Origin: JAISGQ01 sp964500965
GTDB lineage: Bacteria; Bacillota; Clostridia; Oscillospirales; Acutalibacteraceae
DNA: 64,000 bases
Assembly (NCBI GenBank): GCA_964500965.1
Contig: CAZCQZ010000005.1
Coordinates: 14,782 to 78,781 of the forward strand
Reading direction: 5' to 3'
The position numbers and the translations under genes are program-made. This document shows positions 56,202-64,000 of this stretch, in pieces (positions within the stretch are counted from its first letter, which is position 1; each line of letters begins with the position of its first letter). The notes beneath the pieces were generated by a model, which searched no databases, was not told the DNA's origin, and worked only from the letters and a program-made list of their open reading frames with translations.

Positions 56202-56265
56202 CAATCCCCCTTGAAGATTGCGGATAAATCGCGCAATCTTCTTTCCCCCTTTACACAAGGGGGAC
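56202..56265 (-). repeat. REP-like palindromic unit 4
   Basis: CAATCCCCC, inner hairpin AGATTGCG/CGCAATCT, then CCCCCTTTACACAAGGGGGAC. It faces unit 3, so units 3 and 4 form a long inverted pair (56102-56265). Confidence 0.65.
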
Positions 56266-56327
56266 TTTAATTTGTTGAAAAGATTCACTCTATAACACAA
56301 GGGGGACTTTAATTTGTTGAAAAGATT
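56253..56327 (+). repeat. Tandem direct repeat of 33 bp
   Basis: The 33 bases at 56253-56285, starting ACACAAGGGGGACTTTAATT, return exactly at 56295-56327. The nine bases between them, CACTCTATA, are also found after the similar segment near the second surface gene (60929-60935, CACTCTA). Confidence 0.8.
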
Positions 56328-56344
56328 TGATACTTAAAGCTTCT

Positions 56345-56381
56345 CTCCCTCAGTCAAAATCTACGATTTTGACTGAGGGAG
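56345..56381. repeat. REP-like unit 5, perfect 17-bp hairpin
   Basis: CTCCCTCAGTCAAAATC and its exact complement flank the loop TAC. It lies 55 bp after the stop codon of the surface gene and could serve as its terminator, but no T run follows. Confidence 0.7.
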
Positions 56382-56435
56382 CCATTAAATTTCTCGTTTA
56401 TACAAGGGAGATTAGACTTACTGATAAACCAAAAA

Positions 56436-59400
56436 TTACTTCCCGTTCTTCTCACCTTGAAGTTTTCTTCTGCGTTCGTAAACAACAAGCGCAACTATCA
56501 CCGCGGCGGAAATGAGCAGAATCACAACATAAGGTGCAACGCTTTTTTCGCCGGTTTTGGGTGCTGTATTGTCAAGCCTTGCAATAACAGTCTGCGCCTG
56601 AGTGATTTCAGTCGTCAATTCCTTGTCGGAATAATACTTGCCGCAATCGGCGCAGTACCAGTATTCTATATTGCCCTCGTTTTTCGCTGTTGCGGCTTTC
56701 TTTTCAACGTGCTGTAAATCGGTGTGATTTTTGCCGTTTACCTCGCCGTATTCCTCACCGCAGACCTCACAGAGTGCCTTGTGACAGCAATCGGCAGTAC
56801 CGCCGCTGTGTGCGTCCTGCACTCTGACCGCCTTTTTCACCGTAAAGGTACAGCCGTCGGAGGTTGTTGCGTTAACGCACACCGTAAAGCTGCTTGCTTT
56901 ATAGTCGGCAGCACCGACAGTCACAGTGCAAACACCTCCGATTGCGGACGTGCTAAGCGTAGCAATGTCGTTACCGCTCTTGTAATCCAGGCTTTCAAAC
57001 TTCACGACGTTGGGAATCGTAACGGTAATTTTCAAATCCTGAGTTTTGCACACCACGTCGGAACAACTGAGTTCCACATTCGGGAGAGGCTTTGCGCTTT
57101 TTTTGTAGCCGCAAACCGTGCATTCCTCCCAGTAGCTTTCGGTGTTGTAGTTCCAGTCAAAATCATGAGCTTCCTTGTTGTGCTTAACCGTGCAGTCGGA
57201 ATCGGAGCAGAGCTGCCAGTGGTCTGCGCTGTCCGAATCATAGTCCTCGCTCAGCACGCAGAGAACAAAAGAAGTATCGAAGTGATAGCAGCTCTCCTTA
57301 TCACCGACCTTGACCGTATGATGTTTTCCGGGGAGATAAGCATAGAGATTTGTCTCATTCAAAGCCCCGTGATTTGATGGCGTATACTCAACGCCGTCAA
57401 TGTAAACCTTTTCACCGTTTTCATTGGCAATTGTCACGAGGTAAACCTCTTTGCCGTCATCGTCCATTGGTTTTCCAACTGTCGCGCCGCTGTTGCCGTA
57501 GCCGGTACCTATATCGGCACCGCCTTTGCCGCTGCTGTCCTTAGTGGCAGTGGCTTTTACAGAGCTGCCAACAATGAAAACAGTATCACATTTGCCCGAC
57601 TCACTGTGGCTGCCGCAAACACCGCCGCCGCCGATTCCTGCGCCGTACTGACCGCCGGTTGCGGTAACTGTAGCGTTTTCGACAGTAATTTCACGAGCGT
57701 CACCGCAGACGCCGCCGCCGATTCCTGCCGCGTTGTAGCCGCCGGTTGCCTTAACAACGGCATTTTTTGCCCTAATGTCATGACCGTCACCGTGATTACC
57801 GCCGCCGATTCCCGCACCGCCGCTTGTGCCGGTTGCGGTAACCTTGCCGCCTGAAATCGTGATGTTATAACCGCCGTCACCGCCGTTGTTGCCGCCGCCG
57901 ATTCCTGCACCGCCGCTTCCGCCTGTTGCGGTGACTTCACCGCCGGATATTGTAATATCATATCCGCTGCTCTTGTGTCCGCCGCCGATGCCTGCACCGC
58001 CGCCTGCGCCGGTTGCGGTGATTTTGCCGCCGCTGATTAAAATATTGGCACCACAGCAGCTCTTGCCGCCGCCGATTCCTGCGCCGCCGTCACCGCCGAT
58101 TGCGGTAAGACTGCCGCTGCCGCCAACGGTCAGCTTGCCTATGCTGTCGCCGTTGCCGCTTTTCTCAAGACCTGCGTGCTTTGATCCGCTTTTCAGAGTG
58201 TTTTCGCTGTCCGCCTTGAGGGTGACGGTAACATTGCCGGTGCTTCCGTTTTCAACGGAAAACGCCGCCTCGGAAATTGAAGAAGTGTCGATATTAACAC
58301 CTGCAAGGGTGATGTTAGCCGAAACGTCCTTTGCAACAACAATTCTGTGAGCTGTTGCGGTCGTCTTGTCTGTGTTTTCAATGGTCATTTCCTTTGAGGA
58401 AAGAACGGTAAGCACATCGCCCTCGTAAGTATAGTCAGTGCCGTAAACGAGGTTTTCGCCGCTGACCTTCAGCTCATATTTCTGCCACTTTGCCGTCAGG
58501 ACAATATTCTCCATGACCGTAGTGCCGAAATCATAGGGAGTGGTTGCACCCTCGGCATACCAGCCGACAAAATGACTGTCCGATGAGGTGGGGGTAATAG
58601 GGGCAACCGCCTTGTTGCCGGACTTGACCACTTCAACGGCATAGCGGCTGTCGTTATTCATAAATGTAACGGTTTTTTCCTTGATATAGGTTTCAATTAT
58701 ACCGCCGTAGAAAATACCGCCGTGGACACCGCCTGTGCCCTCTGTTGTGGACATAAACGCGGTAGGCGTATTGCTTGTGCAGTAAATTCTCGAAACCCAT
58801 GTCATGGGAACTTTGCCCATAACAGTACCGCCGTTGGCGTAAAGGGAGCATTCCGTGCCGTTGGTATTTCTTGTCAGCTCAACAACGCCGTTGACAACGC
58901 CGCCCTTGGGGAGTGTGCTGTCGGAATGAGTGGCGGTTGGGTCGCTGTCGATAAGGGTAAGAGTAGTGCCGGGGCTTGCCGGGTTATCAACAAGCTTGAT
59001 TTTGCCTGTGATAACATGACCGTTCAAATCAAGGGTGATTTCCCTGTCGCTGTATTCAAAAGTTTTAGCGAGAGTAATATCGCTTGTCAGCTTAATTGAG
59101 GTTATGCCGCCGTTAATTGCGGCTCTCAGCTCGTCTTCCGAGGAAACCTCACTGCCCAGCCAACGCGCTTTCAGAGTAATATCCGATGTCAATACCTCGT
59201 TAAAGTCATATTCCACATCATCCTTGTACCAGCCCATAAATATACAGTCGGTCTTTGTGGGATCGGCAGGCTTAACGGCTTTCACGTTTGTTCCGATGAC
59301 TATTTCCGTTGTCTTGCCACTGCCGCCGTTGAGGTCAAAGGTAATCGTGTGTTTCACGCCGGTAGTAGCTCCGCCGCCGGTGACAATACTTCCGAAAAAT

Positions 59401-60638
59401 ACGCCGCCGTTTATCGAGCTTTTCCACGCTGTTACGGTGTCGTTAAACACGGTGCAGGCACTTGAGCTTGTACATTCGATTGTACCTGTCTCGCTGATAT
59501 GCACGGTACTTCCGATTTCTCCGCCGTTTGCTTTAAATGTTCCGGATACATACACTCCGTCGCCCATCGTTGCGGTACAGCCTTTGATTGTGCCGCCGGT
59601 CATTTCAAACTCGCGGTATTTGTTGATATACACACCGCCGCCGTAATCGGCAGTACAATTGTAAATCGTGCCGCCGTTCATGGTAAGAGTTCCTTTTCTT
59701 ATATACACACCGCCGCCGTAGGTGTGCTGACTGACGAGAGTACCCGTACCGCCGGTTATCACGCCGCCGACAGGCAGAGAAGCATAGCTCCCGCTGTGGG
59801 CGTTGGTGGGATTGCTGTCCGTTATGGTCAGGCTTCCGCCGCCGGAAACATCAAAAACACTGCCCGTACCGGTCATTTCCAGTACATGTCCGTTGAGGTC
59901 AAAGGTTATGTTTTTCGCAACCACCAGCGTTGCGTTTACCACAGTATCCTTGTTCAGCTTGATAGTGCCGTCACTGTTAAGCATCGACTGCAATACGGAG
60001 GTATCGTCCGCTGTCGTGGGAACGTCCGCACCGCTCATGCCGTAGAGCGCATTCACTGCCGCAATTGCCGCGTTGTATTTGTCTAAATTCAAAGCAGCAC
60101 GTTCGCCGTCGGTAAGCTTTGACATTGCTTCGTCAATTGCATCAAGATGAGCTTCCACCGTTGCAAGGTTGCTTTCGGTCACTTCATCGGGCAGAGAATT
60201 GATAAGAAGCTGTGCCTTTTCGATTGCGTCAACATCGGTTGCCGATGTGATTTTCGGATTCAGAATACCGGGCTGAGGCTTTGCTGTGGTAGTCGTGATA
60301 AATACGCTGCTCACAGTAGTCGTGGTGGTTGAATCCGTGGGAGAGACAACGGGCTTTGCTTCTTCCGCAACAGTCGTCGCAGAGGTCTGCACACTTGTCT
60401 GCTCCGTAGTTTGGGCAGTAGTCTGCGCCGTCTGCGCATCTGTTTTGCTGGTAACCTCCGCCGGTGCGGTGGCTACGGTTGTGGTGACAGCCGCAGTGGT
60501 AACTGTGGTGCTGTCCGTTGTGCTCACGATTGTGACGGTGGTTGTCTCCGATACCGTTTCCGTGGCAAATACCGCAGAGGGCATCAAAGTCAGCACCATG
60601 CAAAATGTAAGCACAAGGCTGATAATTCGTTTCCTCAT
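56436..60638 (-). CDS. Large sortase-anchored surface protein A
   Basis: The 1400-residue protein begins with a signal peptide (MRKRIISLVLTFCMVLTLMP). A Thr/Val-rich stretch leads to a helical module (about 125-200) shared with protein B. A beta-helix-like part with GGGVYIRKGTLTMNGGTIYN and InlB-type repeats ending GWYKDDVEYDFNEVLTSDI or similar fills the centre. Residues about 836-1013 hold six Gly-rich units, each with (A)GIGGG and ITISGGKVTATG. After Cys-pair segments (CTVCGYKK, EVCGEEYG, WYCADCGKYY) the end is TAPKTGEKSVAP, a helix and ERRRKLQGEKNGK: a PKTG sorting signal. It is probably a wall-bound adhesin or glycan-binding protein. Confidence 0.88.
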   Translation of the reverse strand: MRKRIISLVLTFCMVLTLMPSAVFATETVSETTTVTIVSTTDSTTVTTAAVTTTVATAPAEVTSKTDAQTAQTTAQTTEQTSVQTSATTVAEEAKPVVSPTDSTTTTTVSSVFITTTTAKPQPGILNPKITSATDVDAIEKAQLLINSLPDEVTESNLATVEAHLDAIDEAMSKLTDGERAALNLDKYNAAIAAVNALYGMSGADVPTTADDTSVLQSMLNSDGTIKLNKDTVVNATLVVAKNITFDLNGHVLEMTGTGSVFDVSGGGSLTITDSNPTNAHSGSYASLPVGGVITGGTGTLVSQHTYGGGVYIRKGTLTMNGGTIYNCTADYGGGVYINKYREFEMTGGTIKGCTATMGDGVYVSGTFKANGGEIGSTVHISETGTIECTSSSACTVFNDTVTAWKSSINGGVFFGSIVTGGGATTGVKHTITFDLNGGSGKTTEIVIGTNVKAVKPADPTKTDCIFMGWYKDDVEYDFNEVLTSDITLKARWLGSEVSSEDELRAAINGGITSIKLTSDITLAKTFEYSDREITLDLNGHVITGKIKLVDNPASPGTTLTLIDSDPTATHSDSTLPKGGVVNGVVELTRNTNGTECSLYANGGTVMGKVPMTWVSRIYCTSNTPTAFMSTTEGTGGVHGGIFYGGIIETYIKEKTVTFMNNDSRYAVEVVKSGNKAVAPITPTSSDSHFVGWYAEGATTPYDFGTTVMENIVLTAKWQKYELKVSGENLVYGTDYTYEGDVLTVLSSKEMTIENTDKTTATAHRIVVAKDVSANITLAGVNIDTSSISEAAFSVENGSTGNVTVTLKADSENTLKSGSKHAGLEKSGNGDSIGKLTVGGSGSLTAIGGDGGAGIGGGKSCCGANILISGGKITATGAGGGAGIGGGHKSSGYDITISGGEVTATGGSGGAGIGGGNNGGDGGYNITISGGKVTATGTSGGAGIGGGNHGDGHDIRAKNAVVKATGGYNAAGIGGGVCGDAREITVENATVTATGGQYGAGIGGGGVCGSHSESGKCDTVFIVGSSVKATATKDSSGKGGADIGTGYGNSGATVGKPMDDDGKEVYLVTIANENGEKVYIDGVEYTPSNHGALNETNLYAYLPGKHHTVKVGDKESCYHFDTSFVLCVLSEDYDSDSADHWQLCSDSDCTVKHNKEAHDFDWNYNTESYWEECTVCGYKKSAKPLPNVELSCSDVVCKTQDLKITVTIPNVVKFESLDYKSGNDIATLSTSAIGGVCTVTVGAADYKASSFTVCVNATTSDGCTFTVKKAVRVQDAHSGGTADCCHKALCEVCGEEYGEVNGKNHTDLQHVEKKAATAKNEGNIEYWYCADCGKYYSDKELTTEITQAQTVIARLDNTAPKTGEKSVAPYVVILLISAAVIVALVVYERRRKLQGEKNGK

Positions 60639-60735
60639 AATTATTACTCACTTTCTCCGCACCTTTCGGCGCAGATGTGTTATTTGGCTTATTAAAACGG
60701 GCGTTCACCCATATCGACTGTTTTGGAGAAAATAA
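60639..60735 (-). promoter_or_regulatory. Structured leader of surface gene A
   Basis: On the minus strand a GGGTGAACGCCC hairpin (60710-60699) and a 7-bp stem CTGCGCC/GGTGCGG with GAAA tetraloop (60674-60657) precede the start codon. No canonical promoter was found between the leader and REP-like unit 6, and no riboswitch class was matched. It may be an mRNA stabiliser or unknown cis RNA. Confidence 0.4.
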
Positions 60736-60781
60736 GGCTCCCTTGTGTAAAGGGAGCTGTCACGAAGTGACTGAGGGATTG
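60736..60781 (+). repeat. REP-like palindromic unit 6
   Basis: Identical over 46 bases to unit 3 at 56102-56147. It lies upstream of surface gene A. Confidence 0.75.
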
Positions 60782-60834
60782 CCTTTCCTATAACTTAGCT
60801 TTATCATTTTGGCTTAGCTTGTCGGTTAATCTGA

Positions 60835-60910
60835 CAATCCCCCGATTGAATCCGCAGGATTCAATATTGAAGCCTACGGCTTCAATATCCCCCCTTTACA
60901 CAAGGGGGAC
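60835..60910 (-). repeat. REP-like palindromic unit 7
   Basis: CAATCCCCC, two inner hairpins (TTGAATCC/GGATTCAA and TTGAAGCC/GGCTTCAA), then CCCCCTTTACACAAGGGGGAC. Units 6 and 7 face each other as units 3 and 4 do. The rest of 60911-60973 is similar to 56266-56435. Confidence 0.68.
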
Positions 60911-60973
60911 TTGGGTTGTTGAAAAAATTCACTCTATTGCACAAGGGAATTAAACTTACTGATAAACCAAAAA

Positions 60974-63900
60974 TCACTTCCCGTTCTTCTCTCCTTGAAG
61001 CTTTCTTCTGCGCTCGTAATCAACAAGTGCAACCATAACGGCTGCGGAGATGAGCATAACCGCAACGAAAGGTGCGGCGTTGGTATCGCCGGTCTTGGGG
61101 GTAAGCTCGCCTGTGCCGTCATCGGTCAGAGGTGATTTTTTGGGAACAACGGTCTGCTCCTTGGTAATCTTATCGGTAAGCTCCTTGTCGGAATAATACT
61201 TGCCGCAGTTAGCGCAATACCAGTATTCGATATTGCCCTCACTCTCGGTTGTTGCCGCCTTAGCTTCAACGTGTTTCAGGTCAATGTGCCCATCAACGAT
61301 TGTTACCTTTTTCTTTGCACTAATAGAATAATAGAAGTTATTTGCTTTGTCAACTTCAAATGTGATACCTGCAACGACATCAAACGTGCTTGCGCCTTCC
61401 TCATAGCCGCTTGCGTAAATCGTCACTGTGACGGTGTCACCGTCAAAATCAAATGACGTGGTGTCTGCGCTTATGTGTTCAAAATAACCGGATGCGCTTA
61501 CATCATAATAATCATCGGGAAGCTTAAAGGAAAACACATAATTCTGACCGCGGCAGATTTCGTCCGGACCGTCTATGACAATCTCAAAATCGGGGATGTC
61601 ATATTTAGTGCTCTTGTAATCACAATGAATACACTCATACCAATACTGCGTGTCGTCTTTTTTTAAGTTACAGGTGTGTCCGTCATTGATTCTTACATTC
61701 GTAACGTAAGTGGTATTACCTGCCGCGTCCTTTGCAACAAGCATACCCCAGCCCATTTCCTCGGTGACGGAATAATAGCCGTCGGAATCGGAGGTCAGGG
61801 TATAGCTACCGAACTCAACGGAAGCAACGCCTACGTTATCGGTAACTTTAAATTTCACGGGGGTTGAGCAGTAGGTCTTGTCTGCTTCAAGACCTGTTAC
61901 TTTAGGAGCTTCAATATCATCGCATATTGCGGTCAATACAATGTCGGACGTGGCTTTATCGGAACCAAAATTCCATTCATATTGGTTGCCTGTGGTATTG
62001 TCAATCTCATACCAGTTTTTAAAATCAAAGCCGTCCTTTTCAGGCTCTATGGGAGCTGTTACGCAACTGCCCGATGTAACAAATTCCTTTGCATAGGTCT
62101 TGCCGTCAAACACAAACTCAACGGTGATGTTTGTGCCTGTTTTAACACTGCTGCCGATATTACCGTAATAAATACCGCCCTTGAGCGATAAAAAGCCGTT
62201 GATATTGCCGGTAAAGGAGGTGGGGTTGATGCCTGTGCAGTTAATTGAAACCGCCTGAGTATTTGAATAGATGTCGGAGGTAACAGTACCGCCGTTTGCG
62301 TTGAAATCACACTCGTGATAGCTTCCGCCGTTCTGCGTTATGCTTATGGTGGAGGTAATTACGCCGCCATTGGGCAGGGTGCTGTCCGAATGAGTTGCAT
62401 AGGGATTGCTGTCGGTAATAGTGAGACTTGCTTTTGCAAGCCCTGTGTTTATATAAATTTTTGAGCCGGAAATAACGTGACCGTTCAGATCGATTGCCGA
62501 GTTTTTACCGCTTAAATCCAGGTCTGAGGTAAGCGTGATGTCGCCTGTCAGCTTAACCTTTGTTACGCCTGCTTCAATTGCAGTCCTCAACTCAGCCTCG
62601 GAGGAAACCTCACTGCTGACGAATTTTGCGGTAAGAGTAATGTCCGAGGTGACTGCTTCGGTGAAATTATATTTTGTGTTGCCGTTGTACCAGCCTGCGA
62701 AGACATAACTGCCGGACTTTGTGGGATTATCGGTAGGTTTGGTTACGGTTTTACCGTTGTTAACATAGGCATATGTTTCAGTTCCCTCAACGGAGAACGT
62801 TACCCTATAAACTCTTTTTGAGGAAGAAGTTGTCAGAACAGGGTAATTATCTTTTCCGATTTCCTGACCCCAAACCTGCCCGGACTGACTGCCCTGAAGC
62901 AGATATGCTATCTCGCCGCTTGAAAATTCAGCGGCGGTTTTTTGCTCACCTGATGATGTCGTTCCCAGGTAATATGAATTTTTGATTGAGCTGTAATAAG
63001 AACTACTGGCTATATTACCACCGTTGGAAACACTGCCGGTATTGTAGCAGTTTTCAACACCACCGGCAATACCTCCGACAATACCGCCATTTGCACCGTT
63101 ACTGCCGGAAACGCTACCGGTATTGTAGCAGTTTATAACGTCTGCTGAGTTCGTATAACCGGCTATACCGCCACAATAATTAACGCCGGAAACGCTGCCT
63201 GAGAAGCTGCAGCCGGAAACGCTGCCGTTAAAGATATATCCGACTATGCCGCCGACATTGCCTTTACCGGAAACTGTGCCGGAAACATTGAGATTCTTTA
63301 TATTGCCATTCTCTACTCTCCCAAAAAATCCACCATCGGTATAGCTATTGTTAATTGTTACACTCAAATTGCTTATGGTGTATCCTTGACCGTCAAAGTC
63401 TCCACTAAAGAAGTTATACATAGCACCTATAGGTTTCCATGTTTTATTTTGAAGGTCTATGCTGTTGCCGAGGTAAATGGTCTTGCCTGAAAAATTGGTG
63501 CCGCTGTTTACAAGCTCTGCCAAACCATACAACTGCGCCGCTGTTGTCAGAGTGTAAGAATTGGCGCTTTCATTACCATAATACCACTTTGTATCACCGG
63601 CATCTCCCGTTGCCGCCGCATTCGGCTCACTTGCACCCTCCATGCCGTAGAATGCATTCACTGCCGCAATTGCCGCATTGTACCTGCCGAGATTTAAAGT
63701 GGCACGTTCGCCGTCGGTAAGCTTTGACATTGCTTCGTCAATTGCATCGAGGTGATTTTCAACCGTTTCAAGGTTGCTTTCGGTCACTTCATCGGGCAGA
63801 GAATTGATTAGAAGCTGAGCCTTTTCTATTGCATCAATATCGGTTGCCGATGTGATTTTCGGAGTGTTGATTTTCGCGGTAGTGTTCTCGGCGTTGTTTG

Positions 63901-64000
63901 CGTTGAACAAACCGCTTCCTGTGTTTGAAACCGGAATATCCGTTTCGGTTGTAACGTCCGTGGGGGTAACGGTTTTAACTGCGGTCGGAGCTGTGGTTGC
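60974..64000 (-). CDS. Large sortase-anchored surface protein B (cut by right edge)
   Basis: The minus-strand frame stays open to the window edge, so the signal peptide is outside. The visible N-terminus is Thr-rich (VTPTDVTTETDIPVSNTG). Then comes the helical module shared with protein A (PKITSATDIDAIEKAQLLIN). A GLUG-type repeat region follows (GNVGGIVGYIFNGSVSGCSF, CYNTGSVSGSNGANGGIVGG), then InlB-type repeats (FAGWYNGNTKYNFTEAVTSD) and beta-helix segments. The end has a WYCANCGKYYSDKEL zinc-ribbon-like motif and LTPKTGDTNAAP, a helix and ERRRKLQGEKNGK. GLUG and InlB repeats suggest an adhesin. At least 1008 residues are in the window. Confidence 0.88.
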   Translation of the reverse strand, partial: ATTAPTAVKTVTPTDVTTETDIPVSNTGSGLFNANNAENTTAKINTPKITSATDIDAIEKAQLLINSLPDEVTESNLETVENHLDAIDEAMSKLTDGERATLNLGRYNAAIAAVNAFYGMEGASEPNAAATGDAGDTKWYYGNESANSYTLTTAAQLYGLAELVNSGTNFSGKTIYLGNSIDLQNKTWKPIGAMYNFFSGDFDGQGYTISNLSVTINNSYTDGGFFGRVENGNIKNLNVSGTVSGKGNVGGIVGYIFNGSVSGCSFSGSVSGVNYCGGIAGYTNSADVINCYNTGSVSGSNGANGGIVGGIAGGVENCYNTGSVSNGGNIASSSYYSSIKNSYYLGTTSSGEQKTAAEFSSGEIAYLLQGSQSGQVWGQEIGKDNYPVLTTSSSKRVYRVTFSVEGTETYAYVNNGKTVTKPTDNPTKSGSYVFAGWYNGNTKYNFTEAVTSDITLTAKFVSSEVSSEAELRTAIEAGVTKVKLTGDITLTSDLDLSGKNSAIDLNGHVISGSKIYINTGLAKASLTITDSNPYATHSDSTLPNGGVITSTISITQNGGSYHECDFNANGGTVTSDIYSNTQAVSINCTGINPTSFTGNINGFLSLKGGIYYGNIGSSVKTGTNITVEFVFDGKTYAKEFVTSGSCVTAPIEPEKDGFDFKNWYEIDNTTGNQYEWNFGSDKATSDIVLTAICDDIEAPKVTGLEADKTYCSTPVKFKVTDNVGVASVEFGSYTLTSDSDGYYSVTEEMGWGMLVAKDAAGNTTYVTNVRINDGHTCNLKKDDTQYWYECIHCDYKSTKYDIPDFEIVIDGPDEICRGQNYVFSFKLPDDYYDVSASGYFEHISADTTSFDFDGDTVTVTIYASGYEEGASTFDVVAGITFEVDKANNFYYSISAKKKVTIVDGHIDLKHVEAKAATTESEGNIEYWYCANCGKYYSDKELTDKITKEQTVVPKKSPLTDDGTGELTPKTGDTNAAPFVAVMLISAAVMVALVDYERRRKLQGEKNGK

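Noticed and set aside
57597..58130. CRISPR array or satellite suspected from regular GCCGCCGATTCC-type repeats
   Set aside because: The repeats are codons of Gly-rich protein units inside a long open frame; spacing is about 84 bp with no conserved 25-40-bp direct repeat.
60639..60735. Fluoride or cyclic-di-GMP riboswitch before surface gene A
   Set aside because: The GGGTGAACGCCC and GAAA-loop hairpins do not match the conserved core of either class.
1..64000. tRNA, rRNA, CRISPR or intact insertion sequence
   Set aside because: None was found by reading the intergenic regions on both strands; all long gaps are explained by leaders, terminators and REP-like repeats.

Overview
The window looks like a chromosomal segment of a mid-GC, Gram-positive, spore-forming anaerobic Clostridia, most like the Oscillospiraceae/Ruminococcaceae of the gut. 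Evidence for this is a SpoIIID regulator, an IreB homologue, a glmS ribozyme, a tRNA-sensing T-box before a TGS-less thrS, a six-gene Rnf complex, a lipoprotein sortase B, PKTG-anchored surface proteins, and strong sigma-A promoters with 17-bp spacers. No species name can be given from sequence alone.

Layout, left to right. 1-1470: copper chaperone and copper ATPase, cut by the left edge. 1512-3733: glmS with its metabolite-sensing ribozyme and terminator. 3751-5316: a cytidylate-kinase-like protein, an XRE regulator and a GNAT acetyltransferase. 5351-9918: argC-argJ-argB-argD operon behind a consensus promoter with an ArgR-like box at its start point, and a complex hairpin repeat at its end. 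10177-10911: a secreted protein. 11050-16752: rnfC-D-G-E-A-B. 16880-20717: a YfhO-like giant membrane protein and a GT-C-type glycosyltransferase, divergent from a small secreted protein. 21388-21886: non-coding, rich in inverted repeats. 21887-25481: MATE exporter and thrS with its T-box. 25511-29850: aromatic amino acid operon aroA, pheA (chorismate mutase-prephenate dehydratase), aroE-aroK fusion, aroQ.

29859-43266: a compact block of 21 phage genes on the minus strand, in the order terminase, portal, scaffold, capsid, connectors, tail tube, tail chaperones, tape measure, distal tail and baseplate, fibre proteins, endolysin, holins. It has no integrase, repressor or replication gene, no frameshift in any gene and no visible att repeats. 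It sits directly between housekeeping genes, and a LexA-type palindrome lies just before the first gene. Its size and content resemble a gene transfer agent or PBSX-like domesticated phage, and I consider it the most interesting system here.

43395-48478: a conserved small protein and ireB, divergent spoIIID, then a set of related single-span membrane proteins with repeated lipocalin-like domains and two DUF4190-like membrane proteins. 48578-52056: operon of a periplasmic-type binding lipoprotein, a beta-lactamase-fold serine hydrolase lipoprotein and a sortase B. 52089-55784: an SH3/amidase cell-wall protein and a membrane metallophosphoesterase. 55834-64000: a tandem array of large sortase-anchored surface proteins (a 3'-end relic, one complete gene, and one gene cut by the right edge). 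They share N- and C-terminal modules, differ in the middle and are separated by REP-like palindromic units.

No rRNA, tRNA, CRISPR array or intact insertion sequence was seen. All family assignments come from reading motifs, not from database searches.
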